A stretch of DNA of 64,000 nt from Mauremys mutica (Eukaryota > Chordata > Testudines > Geoemydidae), in contig NC_059075.1 of assembly GCF_020497125.1 (NCBI RefSeq), positions 105,501,222-105,565,221 on the forward strand, read 5' to 3'. Positions within the stretch are counted from its first letter, which is position 1, and every line of letters starts with the position of its first letter. The notes below the pieces were generated by a model. The model saw only the letters and a list, made by a program, of their open reading frames with translations. It did not search any database and was not told the origin of the DNA. Below, in pieces: positions 24,301 through 36,300 of this stretch. A program made the position numbers and the translations under genes.

Positions 24301-27300
24301 ATTAATAAATATTTAAGTATACAGCAAAATAAAAATACAGAACATACAGTAATATGTTCCACTACAATATAAAAAAATTAGTACCTTTGCTGATCTCTAC
24401 ATTTGGCAGAGAAAAGATATCCAGGTCCATTGTTCCTCCTTTTGCTGCACCTTCTGAGAGGTCCAAGAGAACTACCTGGTCTGCAGCACCCTGTACAAAT
24501 ACATATATTTCAGCTCTACAACAAAATAAAATGCAGTTTATTCTGATAAAAATATGCTTCTGAGATTGGATCTCACTTTAAAAAGGATGTTAATTGTGTT
24601 GCAAAAAAAACCCCAAACAGCCCACACCCAAATCACCAATGATTGTGTAATGTTAAATGGAAAACTGGACATCTGTGTTAGTAGTTCCATTGCCAAATAG
24701 TATATTAAACCACATACTGTGGCAAAGTCCCGTCTCAGTCTCCGCAGCCTCTGCTGTTTTTAGCTCTGGTGAGACCGGCTAGGGTAATGCAGTCCCCCTT
24801 AGGGCTCAGGGGAAGTCTGTTCCCTGTCTTCTCACCAGTCTTAATTAAAGTATTTTTTACCCTGCCTTGTAGGAGAGCGTCTTGCCGCTCTGCCTGGGGA
24901 GGCTTGCTGCTTCAACACTCCTGGTAGCCAGGCTCCTTCTCTCTCTCTGCTTTCCCCCCTCCCTTCCTTCCTCCCAGGAAGAGGTTTAAAAAGGTCTCAG
25001 GCAGCTCCAAGTTGGAACCAGCTGATCCTAATTACCCTCAGGTAGCTCCCCTCAGCTGATTCTAATTTGCTACCTTGGTAACCCTTTCTCAGCTGAACCT
25101 GCTTGACCTGTAGTTGCCTCTCAGTTGATAAGGAGGAGGGCCTTTTAACCCTCTGGGACTGACTCCTCCCCCCCCTCCGGCAACTGTCTGTCCTGAGTTT
25201 ATCACACATCCCCCCCCCCTGCTCAACACTACAGGGTTGGGCTACTTGGGTCGGCAAAACAGTGTACCCTTGAAAGGCCATCCGCGTTGCCATGCTTGAT
25301 TCCAGATCTATGTTGCACTCTGAAGTGGAAGGGTTGTAGCGACAGGAACCACCTGGTCACTCTCGCATTTTTCTCTTTGTTTTGGTGCATCCACTTCAGG
25401 GGAGCATGGTCCGTGACAAGGGTAAACTTCCGTCCGAGTAGGTAATAGCGAAGACTTTCAATGGCCCACTTTACGGCCAGGCATTCCTTTTCAACTACGG
25501 CATATTTCCGTTCCCTGGGCAGGAGTTTCCTACTGAGGAACAGGACGGGGTGTTCTTCCGCTCCAACCAGTTGTGAAAGCACCGCTCCCAACCCAACTTC
25601 TGAGGCATCCGTTTGCAAGATAAACTCCTTCTCCCAGTCTGGAGCTACCAGCACTGGGTCAGTGCAGAGCGCGGTCCGCAGATCTGCAAATGCCTCCTCA
25701 GCCGCGCTAGACCATTTCACTATATCTGGGCCACGGGCTTTCGTTAGGTCAGTTAGCGGGCATGCCCTGGTGGCGAAGTGGGGGATGAACCGCCTGTAGT
25801 ACCCCACCAGCCCCAGGAATGCTCTGACCTGTTTCTTCCGGACAGGTCGGGGCCAATTCTGTATTGCCTCTAACTTGTTGAGTTGGGGCTTTACCACACC
25901 TCTCCCCACTATATATCCAAGGTATTTGGCTTCTGCTAGCCCAATTGCGCATTTGGAGGGATTTGCAGTCAGCCCTGCCTTCCTCAAGGTGTCCAGGACT
26001 GCTTCCACCTTCCCCAAGTGCGTCTCCCAATCCGGACTATGTATAATGACGTCATCAAGATAGGCGGCCGCATACCTGCCATGTGGGCGTAACAGTTTGT
26101 CCATGAGTCGTTGGAAGGTGGCAGGAGCCCCATGTAAACCGAACGGGAGGACAGTGTATTGATACAGTCCCTCTGGAGTTGAAAAGGCCGTCTTCTCTTT
26201 GTCGGCCCTGGCCAAGGGAATTTGCCAATAACCCTTAGTCAGGTCAAGGGTGGACAAAAATCGTGCTTTCCCCAGTCGGTCAATTAGCTCATCTATCCGG
26301 GGTATAGGGTACGCATCAAATTGGGACACCTCATTCAGTTTCCGGAAGTCATTGCAAAACCTCATACTGCCATCCGGCTTAGGTACTAGGACCACTGGGC
26401 TTGACCATTGGCTATGGGACTCTTCAATGACCCCTAACTTCAACATTTTCCTGACTTCTGACTTGATCTCTTCTCTTTTCGCCTCCGGGATCCGGTATGG
26501 CTTGACATTCACCTTCACTCCAGGCTCTGTGAGGATGTGATGGTGAACCTCAGTAGTCCTGCCTGGCTTTTCTGAGAACACGTCCTGGTTGCGTTCAATC
26601 ATGTGGATCACCTCCGCTCGTTGGTCAGAGGTCAATTCTGGGGATATTCCCACTTGGCCAGGCAGGTTGCTCTCGGGAGGGGGTGACCCTATAGTGACCA
26701 CATGCGCTTCTCTGTCTTGCCAAGGTTTCAACAGGTTCACATGATAGATTTGTTCCAGCTTCCGGCGTCCGGGCTGTCGGACTTTGTAATCGACCTCTCC
26801 AACGGCTTCTATTACCTCGTATGGCCCCTGCCATCTGGCCAGGAGCTTGCTCTCTGCTGTGGGTACGAGTACCATCACCCGATCTCCCACCTGGAATTTT
26901 CGGGTCGTCGCCTGGCGATTGTAATATGTTTGTTGGGCCCCTTGTGCTCTCTCCATGTGTTCCCGCACTATGGGAGTGACTTGGGCTATCCTGTCTTTCA
27001 TCTGCAACACATGCTCGATGACGTTTCTCCCTGGGTTCGGCTGTTCTTCCCAATTTTCTTTGGCAATGTCCAGTATGCCGCGGGGTGGCGACCATATAAC
27101 AGTTCGAACGGGGAAAACCCAGTCGAAGTCTGAGGCACCTCCCTGATCGCAAACATTAGGTACGGTAGCAGGGTGTCCCAGTTCCTCCCATCCCGGCTCA
27201 CCACCTTTCGTATCATGTTCTTCAACGTCCTATTAAAACGCTCGACGAGGCCATCAGTCTGCGGATGATAGACTGATGTCCTTAGGGTCCTTATGTGGAG

Positions 27301-30300
27301 CATTGCACATAGATCCTTCATTAATTTAGACACAAAGGGAGTTCCTTGATCTGTCAGGATCTCTTTGGGTATTCCCACTCTAGCGAAAATTTGGATTAAT
27401 TCTTTAGCTATGGTCTTGGACGTAGTGTTCCGTAGGGGAATAGCCTCGGGGTATCGGGTGGCGTAATCTAGCACCACCAGTATGTGCTGATGGCCCCGGG
27501 CTGATCTTTCTAACGGCCCTACTAGGTCCATAGCTATCCGCTCAAAGGGGACTTCAATAATCGGGAGAGGAACCAAAGGTGCCCTTAAGCGGGGTCGGGG
27601 CCCGTGTAACTGGCATTCTGGGCAGGAGGCACAATATCGTCGGACCGCTGCATATATTCCAGGCCAAAAAAACCTCTGTAGAATTCGGTCCAGGGTTTTA
27701 TCTACCCCTAGATGTCCCCCGAACAAATGGCTGTGAGCTAGCTCCATCACGCCCCTCTGATGTTTCTGTGGTACTAGGAGCTGTTCCACGACTTGCTCTT
27801 GGATACGGACAACACGGTACAGCAGATCCTTCTTGATCATATAATACGGCCCTGGGCCCTTGGCTCTCCCTTCCACAGGGACCCCATTCACCTCCACGAC
27901 TTCTTTGCGAATGTTCTGGTATACTGGATCATTGGCCTGATCCTGTCCAAAATTCTCTAGTGAAGTTCCAAGTTGCCCCAACTCAGAGGGTTCTATCTCC
28001 CCCTCCCCTTCCAGGGAGGTCCCTGGGGAACTGGGCCCGGCTACTGGCTCCCCAACCTCCTGCCTAGTCCCCTCGTCCGTTGGGCCAACTCTCTCCCCTA
28101 CGAGTATAGGCTTCTGATTCTGGGCCAAGATGCTCGTTCCCCTCCTCTTATCTGCCCTCCTTTCTCGCCGAGTCTTCCTGGTTTTCCCAGGGGGCGAGAA
28201 TAAGTCCTGGGCAAATTCTTGGAAGGCTGGGGGGTTGCTAACTACTGAGGCCACCCCATTACTCTCTGGGGTGTTATCTTCTTCTGACTCCTCTCCAGGA
28301 AGTAGACTGCCAAACCCTGGGAAGTCTTGTCCTATGAGGACTGGGTAGGGGAGTTTCGGGACCACCCCCGCCATCACCTTCGTGGGGTTTCCTTGGACCT
28401 CTATCTTCACTCGGATGGTCGGATAGTAATTTACATCCCCGTGGACACAGGATATCCCTGTGCGCTTGGCCCGGGATAGTTGATCATACCCGACCAGCTT
28501 TCCCGAGACCAGCGTGACTGCACTTCCTGAGTCTACTAACACGGTGGTCTTTATACCGTTCATTTTAACTTGCCTAGTATATCTATGAGGGACCATCGCT
28601 ACTCCCACTAGGCTTATCAGGTCACATGACTCTTCTAGATTTCCCAGGTCGCATTGCATGGGCTCCTCTAGGTTTGGGCATTGGGCAGCTATATGCCCTA
28701 TCTCCCCACATGCATAGCATCGGTACCCTCCTCGGGGCAGCCCCTTAATTTTTGGGCTGTGGGGCCTTACCCCCCGAGTCTCTCTCTCCCAGTCCCCAGG
28801 TCCCTCCGAGTACTTTGGCTGCTCTTCGTCCTCCTTCTTCCCTGCCATAGTTCGGCCTGGAGCTATGGCAACTCGGGCCCTTGGTGCGTAGCCTTGCCTC
28901 CTATCCTGGCGCCTCGCTTCCCCAGTGGTCCGAGAGAGTTCCTGTGCTGCTAGACGTCTCTCTACAAGGGCAACTATCTCATCATAGGAGGAGGGATCAT
29001 TTTGACTGACCCATCCTCGTATGTCCGGCGGTAGCCCTCTCATGTACCTGTCCACAACTATGGTTTCCACGACTTCCTCCGGCCGGCGGGTCTCGGGGCA
29101 CAGCCACTTCCGGGCCAGATGGATCAGGTCAAACAGCTGGGACCTCGGGGCTTTGTTGGCTCGGTATTTCCACTCATGGAACCTCTGCGCCCTTATAGCT
29201 GTCGTCACGCCAGACCTCGCCAGGATCTCCGCCTTTAGCTGGGAGTAATCGGAAGCTGCTTCTGTTGCCATATCAAAATACGCTTTCTGTGCCTCCCCAC
29301 ACAGGAAAGGTGCCAGGATACTGGCCCACTGGTCTTGGGGCCAGGCCTCCCGCCGGGCCGTCCTCTCAAACGCAAGGAGATACGCCTCCACGTCATCATC
29401 CACTGTCATCTTCTGTAAGTAGCGGCTGGCGTGCAGGGGCCGAGTCCCATGGGGGCCGTGTGTGAGGGTGGTCAGGGCCTTTAGCTGGTTCACAACCTCA
29501 TGCAAGGTGGCTCGATCCTGAGCCGCCTGGCTCATCAGGAGTTGATTTGTCTCCTGCTGCATTCGTACCGCCTCCTGCTGGGCAGCCATCTGCACCCTGG
29601 TAGCTTCTTGCTGGGCCGCAGTGGCCTGCACCAATGCCTTCACTACATCTTCCATTTTTTTTTCCTCTTTTTTTTTTTTTTTTGGGGTGCTTTTACCCTG
29701 CCCCGAGACGGTTTGCCGCAAAGTCTCACTCAAATCCCACCCCTGACACCACGTGTGGCAAAGTCCCGTCTCAGTCTCCGCAGCCTCTGCTGTTTTTAGC
29801 TCTGGTGAGACCGGCTAGGGTAATGCAGTCCCCCTTAGGGCTCAGGGGAAGTCTGTTCCCTGTCTTCTCACCAGTCTTAATTAAAGTATTTTTTACCCTG
29901 CCTTGTAGGAGAGCGTCTTGCCGCTCTGCCTGGGGAGGCTTGCTGCTTCAACACTCCTGGTAGCCAGGCTCCTTCTCTCTCTCTGCTTTCCCCCCTCCCT
30001 TCCTTCCTCCCAGGAAGGGGTTTAAAAAGGTCTCAGGCAGCTCCAAGTTGGAACCAGCTGATCCTAATTACCCTCAGGTAGCTCCCCTCAGCTGATTCTA
30101 ATTTGCTACCTTGGTAACCCTTTCTCAGCTGAACCTGCTTGACCTGTAGTTGCCTCTCAGTTGATAAGGAGGAGGGCCTTTTAACCCTCTGGGACTGACT
30201 CCTCCCCCCCCCCTCCGGCAACTGTCTGTCCTGAGTTTATCACAATACACAAAACCCACTTTAGGAGGGCTGCACTCAGACATTCAAAGTGAAGGCCAAA

Positions 30301-33300
30301 ACTCTCACTATTGTGCTCAAATACTGAGCATATATAGAAATGCCATATATTGTGAGAACTCAACAATATCTAGGGCACAACCTTGACAATATCCCTTAAC
30401 TACAAATTTATGTGCTTTGAAGAATCTGTGCTCAACATTAAGATGTTTTATAACTAACAGCTGACTGTCGGACCCCATAAAGGATGATTAAATTTGAAAT
30501 GTGTAAAAGTTATCTTTTTAATTTAATATCTTTAAATAGGAAAAAGGTAAACTAGAGAAGCAACATCACAAATCATTAAAAGTACTTAAAATGAAGTCAT
30601 TGTTTTGGATTTTAAACACTAAGAACTTTTTGGAGATCATTATAGGAATAGCACTACTAGACAATATTAATAGCTATTCTATTAAAAATGAGAAAGTACC
30701 TTTGCTGCAATTGCTAGTACACAAGCAATGCCAAGATCTCCTGCTCCAATCACAGTAACTTTGTTAAAGCCTCCATCTTTTTTCTGTCCACCCACCATAG
30801 TCTTTGAATTAATGTCAGTTTCACCTAAAATTAAAAAACCAAACAATCACAGCTGCTGGTTTTATAAGACAGTGTAAGCGCATGTACTGTATGTGAAAGA
30901 TAATGCCTGGGTCTGATCAACCAAATTACTTTGTTTTCTCCAATACACTGATCAGGCTATGGAAACTAATTTTTCAAGGTTTCCATTGAGTAAGACATTT
31001 TTTCCACAGAATTATATTCTTACGGTTTACATTTAAATTAAGTTTTTCATCAGCAAGGAAAAAAATTCAAAGAGATGCCTTCTCTACTAACCATCCTCCC
31101 CCAGCTCTGTACTCAGCTCTGCCACTGAAATGCAGTGTGACCTTGGACAACTCATTTAATTTCTGTACACCTTCCATTTCCCCTGCTATTCTTTGTCCAT
31201 CTTGTTTGTTTAGACTAAAATCTTTGGGACGAAAACTATCTCTGAACTGGTTTGTACAGTGTCTGGCCTTGAATACATGGAGCAGTAATGTGGATTACAG
31301 TGGGGGGTTATTTCTAAAGCACAATAAAGTGTTGCACATTAATTGGTCCATGTAAACCCCTGGTGGTGTGCACTAGGCTTCCCTAGTGCTATGTTAGTGC
31401 TATTTGAAACAGTACTAAACATTAAAGCTCACTAAGCAATATTTAGTGAGCTCCATATAGGTAAGCCCTCTAGTACAATCTTGGTTGGCAACTGTAGGCA
31501 TTACCACAATACAAATAATAATAATAATAATCCCTTTGATGCTACTACATGCACCAATGTATACTACTGCAGAAAGTGTTTTTAAAAGATTGAAAGACAG
31601 TTTTAAATTTCATTATCCGGAAGAGAACATGTAAATCAGCTATGCCCTCAGAAAGGTAAAGGAAAAATAATGAGTTTTAGGAAAATGTAACCACTACAAG
31701 TTTTAAGTAATATTTATTGTCCACCTTGAAAAGATAAAATAAAAATAGCTAAAAGCATAGATAAAACTGATATTGATTCAGATCTGCTGAAAAATTACAT
31801 ACCTGTAGTTATCTTTGCAATATAGGATAGCAGTTCTAACTGCTTGGCTTCATCAGAAGATGATACTGAATACAGAGGTAGCTCTTCCTCAAACTTTTCA
31901 ATCATTTCTTTGATTAATCCAATGATAATTGACTTTGGCTGGAATACATACGTATAGGAGAAGACTTACAATCTTTACTAGTAATCATGATAAAACAGCA
32001 TGCCCATAAACTGCAGTAATTTATTAGCAGGCATCAAGAATCACTGTATACATTTAGCCCAACTATAAATATCAACCTTTCAAACCAACTTTTAAGATAG
32101 AGGAAAGGTAGCACTCCCAGTGAGTATATTTCTATTTTATTTTTAATACCTTATTAATACAAATATAAATGTGTAACTATGGGAGTATGGATTAGAAAAG
32201 TGGAGAATAGAGAGACTGAATTAAAGATACTAAACACCAACTCAATTGGTTGTTTGAAGCATTACTGGACATATGAAAGCCTCTGATACAGTAGCATCTA
32301 TTACTAAATACAGGTTAAGGCTATATCTACACGGAGCACTTTATCGGTATAGGAATAACCTTACCGGCAAAGCACTCCCAGCATGGACGCAGTAAACCAG
32401 CAAAGCCTTTGTACCAGAATAGTAAAACTAACCCCCACAAGCAAAACAAGCTATACCATTAAAAGAGTTTTGTCAGTATAATTGTGCCTACACTAGGGGC
32501 TTCTGCTGGCACAGCTCTGTCGGTCACAAATCACAGATATTCGCACCCATACCAGCAGAAGCCTTTAGCAAAAACATAGCCTACTTCACAGCAAGAAAAA
32601 AAGCAAAACTCATTAGAGAAGATTCAGGCTAGGTGCATCACAGCCTGATCCTGCATTCTTTATTTGGACAAAGCTTTCATTGAGGTCAATGGACCTTTTA
32701 GCTAAATAAGGACTGGGCATGAATCAGTAATTACCAGGTACAGATTCCCGTCTCATTAAGTAGGAAAATGACACCCATCACCCCCACTCCTCCCCCTCCA
32801 AAACTCAATAGCTTTGTTTTACTTATCTTAAAAAGTTAGCTGAAAAAAAACAAAACAAAAAATATTTCATTAAATTATTTTTTGTGGCTTGACAACCACA
32901 TGTTTAAAGTAACCTATGTACTGCGTTTCATAAAAGACATCCACTTGGCAACTAAAGTTGCTTTTGGACTTTCTATACTAGTCACTCCCAGAAAAACAAA
33001 CAAACAATCTCCATTTTGCAATAATGTCCATACCTGAGACAAAGCTATTATATCAGTTACTGTAATTTTACTGAAAAACTGCCTTGCTAAATATAACCTC
33101 AGCTTACACAATTACTGGACATTGTTCACAGCACTAACAGATGTTTGACACATTTTCTTTAACTGGTTTATCCTTCTTTCTAACAGAAACAACTTTAATC
33201 CCCTTTTTTCCCCCCTCAGTTTAAAATTATTTCCTTATAATAATATCTGACAGGCTGAAGGCTACTACTTAAAAGGAAACAACCTTCTGCTTCTGTCTGT

Positions 33301-36300
33301 GTAGTCACTGACTGTACATTTAAGATTAACAAATGTAGGCGAAGAGAAAAAAATGAGCGTTAATTTGTATGTAATATAATGTATTCTTCCTGCAATTTGT
33401 TTTTCCTTACATGGCTCCAGTTTTGTAGATAGGGCAAGTATATCCTGCCATGTGCATCTACATGTTTTCCCACAGAGATTTCCATGTTTATAGTTGGTTT
33501 CAGCAAGCAAATGGGAGGAGCAAAAGGATGAGAATCCAAAATCCACAAACAAATTGGTATGTTATAGGAATTACCTGTTAGACACAAAACAAAAAGCATT
33601 ATGACCTTCGCATTTCGAAGGTATGCTGAAAACATGATTGTGTGTTCAGTTTTCCTTAAAATATAGCATTTTATTTGCTTTGATTATTTATGCTATTGAT
33701 TTATACTATCCCTACCAAACTTGCTATATTAAGTATCATTGATTGAAATCCTGTCAAATATAAAATATTTCTTTCACAAAGCTCTGCCACCAAATAAGTC
33801 TGTTAGATCAAAGGAACTTCTTAGAGCAATCTATTTACTTTTCTAGGATGTATATAACCTTGGAAACAAAGAGCTAATGAGGAGGAGACTCTATTAAGTG
33901 CTTTATGTTTAGACTTCAAAGACGGCAAGTTCAAGGAAGAGTCCTAATTATCTGGGGACATTGCATATCCAAGCACAGGACATGAAGATTTTACCTAGCA
34001 CCCACCAGCCTGAGGACCAAGGGCTTATCTACACAGTCTTGTACCTAGTTAACTAAATCACTTTTCTAATATGTAGTTAGTTATTTCAGGGCAAGTCTAT
34101 GCAAGGGCACTCTTATTTTGGAATAGAAGTGGCTACTGTAGATTTAGGTAAATTGAGGGCTTGTCTACATGGTTAGTGTGTGGCAAGCTAGGGTATGAAA
34201 CTGGGAGTATGTCATCTTTTAGGGCATCCACACTGCCCTGCAGTTTGGACTACAAAGGTTGTAAACTCCTCTGTGTAGACACTACAGGCACAAACTAAAA
34301 GGTTTCTGGGTCACATTAATGTAATCCTGTTTGAAAGTGGCCACGTTACCATCCCCACTACTAAAGCCAATCTGAGCAATTTAACCCCAGAAATTTAAAT
34401 GAATAAAACATTGGTGTACAGAATTTACCTGTCAATCAACTTTGCTTAAAATATTTTTAGAAGTGAGCTCACACTCCAATCCTTTGGCTGATGGTAAGGA
34501 GAGGAGCACTCTTACTTTCCATTTTCTCCCCTCTCACCTCATGGCCTCCTGCCTACTGCAAGAGTCAGGAGAGATCTCCGCTACTCTATCCTTTCCTCAG
34601 CCTTTGTTCAAGTTGTTCCCACCACCCCAGACAAGGGCTCTAGTGCCAGCCAATGCTGTTCCTCATAGCTTCTTCCTTCCCCCAAGACTCTGGACCAGGG
34701 ATAGTCTATTTTTTGTCAAGGTCCAAATTTCTTGGTCAAAGTATAGCTCAGACTCCAGAGAAAATTTTAAAAAAAATGATGATAATAAGTAAATAAAAAG
34801 ATTTCAGGGTCTGTTCAAAAGAGTCTGGCAGTCCAGATTTGGCCCACAGGCTGCCTACTGACTATCCCTGCTCTGGTGATTAGCAACTGCTGCAGCTTGA
34901 CCAGCTATGAACAGCAGCAGAGGCACTGGAGCTGTCTATCTGCATATTTAGGAAGACAGCACTGGATCATTTTACACTATGTTCACATATGGAAATTATC
35001 TTAAAAAAAACAAAACAGTTATAGCTTTGACCCCAGACACTGATGACCAACAAGTGGATTTTTCAAGCCCAATCCAAGTTATCCAGAGAGATATCTTAAT
35101 CCAACTCTTGTGTGGCACATGGAGACTCTCCAGGTCACCCATCTGCCTTCGTGGCTGTACTAAATTAGAAACCTTTTCCAAGACTCTACGTGACTAATCA
35201 GGAAGATATACTGTTAAATGTACACAATGTCTTACCATTGTATTTGGCATTGGTATAGAAAATACAATCTATCAGTTGTTAACCTTACCCTGATATTTCA
35301 CTGGAATAGTGCCACTAAAATTCAAGAGGTCTTTAAGGGATCCGTCTTTGAAAGCTGAAATTGAGAACAAGTTGTGTTTTTTTTTTAAATGGTTAGAGGA
35401 TTTTTGTTTTTAAAAATAAAAAATTCTAAGTATTACCCGTACTGTTTCATTCCACATTTAAATAACTACTGATTCCAACTCTAAGATGTATGCTGAAAAC
35501 GGACATGTACCAGTGAAATGTGACTGCAAAGATTATTTCCTTGTACTTAGATCAGGGGTGGGCAAACTTTTTGGACCGAGGGCCACATCTGGGTATGGAA
35601 ATTGTATGGTGGGCCAGGAATGCTCACAAAATTGGGGGTTGAGGTGTGAGAGGGGATGAGGGCTCTGAGGTGGAGCCAGAAATTAGGAGTTCAGGGTGTG
35701 GGAGGGGGCTCCAGACTGGGGCAAGGGGTTGGAGTGCAGGGGGCAGTGAGGGCTCCAGCTGGGGTTGGGGGTGCAGGAGGGTGCGCTGCGTTGGGACCAA
35801 GGGGCTTAGAGGGCAGAAGGGGGATCAGGGCTAGGAAAGGGGGTTGGGGTACAGGAGGGAGTCAGGGGTGCAGGCTCCAGGTGACGCTTAACTCAAGCAG
35901 CGCCTGGAAGCAGCAGCATGTCCCCCTCCTCTGGCTCCTCTGGGGAGGCGCAACTAGGCGGCTCTGCATGCTGCCCCGTCTGCAGGCGCCGCCCCTGCAG
36001 TTCCCATTGGCTGCAGTTCCTGGCCAATGAGAGCTGCAGAGCCGGCAACTGGGGAGGGTACAGCATACAGAGCCCCCTGGCTGCCCCCACGCATAAAAGC
36101 CAGAGGGGGGACATGCCGCTGCTTCCGGGAGCCGTGCAGAGCCACAGAACGCGGGGAGCGGGGCAAGCCACAGATCCTGCTCCCCGATGGCAGCTTGAGG
36201 GCTGGATTAAAATGTCTGAAGGGCCAGATGTGGCCTCCCGGGCTGTAGTTTGCCCACCCCAGACTTAGATCGTACACATAGTAATTAAACTCACACAAGT

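Larger units (their letters stand above)
24718..30244 (-). mobile_element. Nearly intact Ty3/gypsy LTR retrotransposon, Gmr1-like
   Basis: A 5.5-kb element flanked by a 4-bp duplication ATAC (24714-24717 and 30245-30248), lying in UEVLD intron 6 in the same transcriptional direction. The LTRs (489 and 491 bp) are almost identical. Reading on the minus strand: 5' LTR, tRNA-Leu-type primer site, Gag with SCAN-like region and CCHC knuckle, protease, integrase, then reverse transcriptase and RNase H, polypurine tract, 3' LTR. Integrase before reverse transcriptase is the reverse of usual Ty3/gypsy order and is the hallmark of Gmr1-like elements. There is no envelope gene. One frame change between integrase and reverse transcriptase is the only obvious defect. 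Confidence 0.93.
30825..35288 (-). other. UEVLD introns 3-5 (non-coding parts)
   Basis: Introns 30825-31802, 31939-33410 and 33575-35288. They hold a plus-strand MIR-like piece (about 31095-31300), an (ATA)n run (31508-31531), two degraded 'CTATATCTACAC / CTTGTCTACAC' repeats (about 32310-32600 and 34020-34330) and a complete short hAT element (34696-34870). The rest is unassigned AT-rich DNA. Confidence 0.6.

Noticed and set aside
26250..29799. Plus-strand frames across the gypsy element
   Set aside because: Antisense shadows of Gag-pol.
35646..36268. G-rich frames at 35.6-36.3 kb, and similar ones at 40.8-41.3 and 50.9-51.3 kb
   Set aside because: They belong to three related non-autonomous hAT elements and differ in frame and content between copies.
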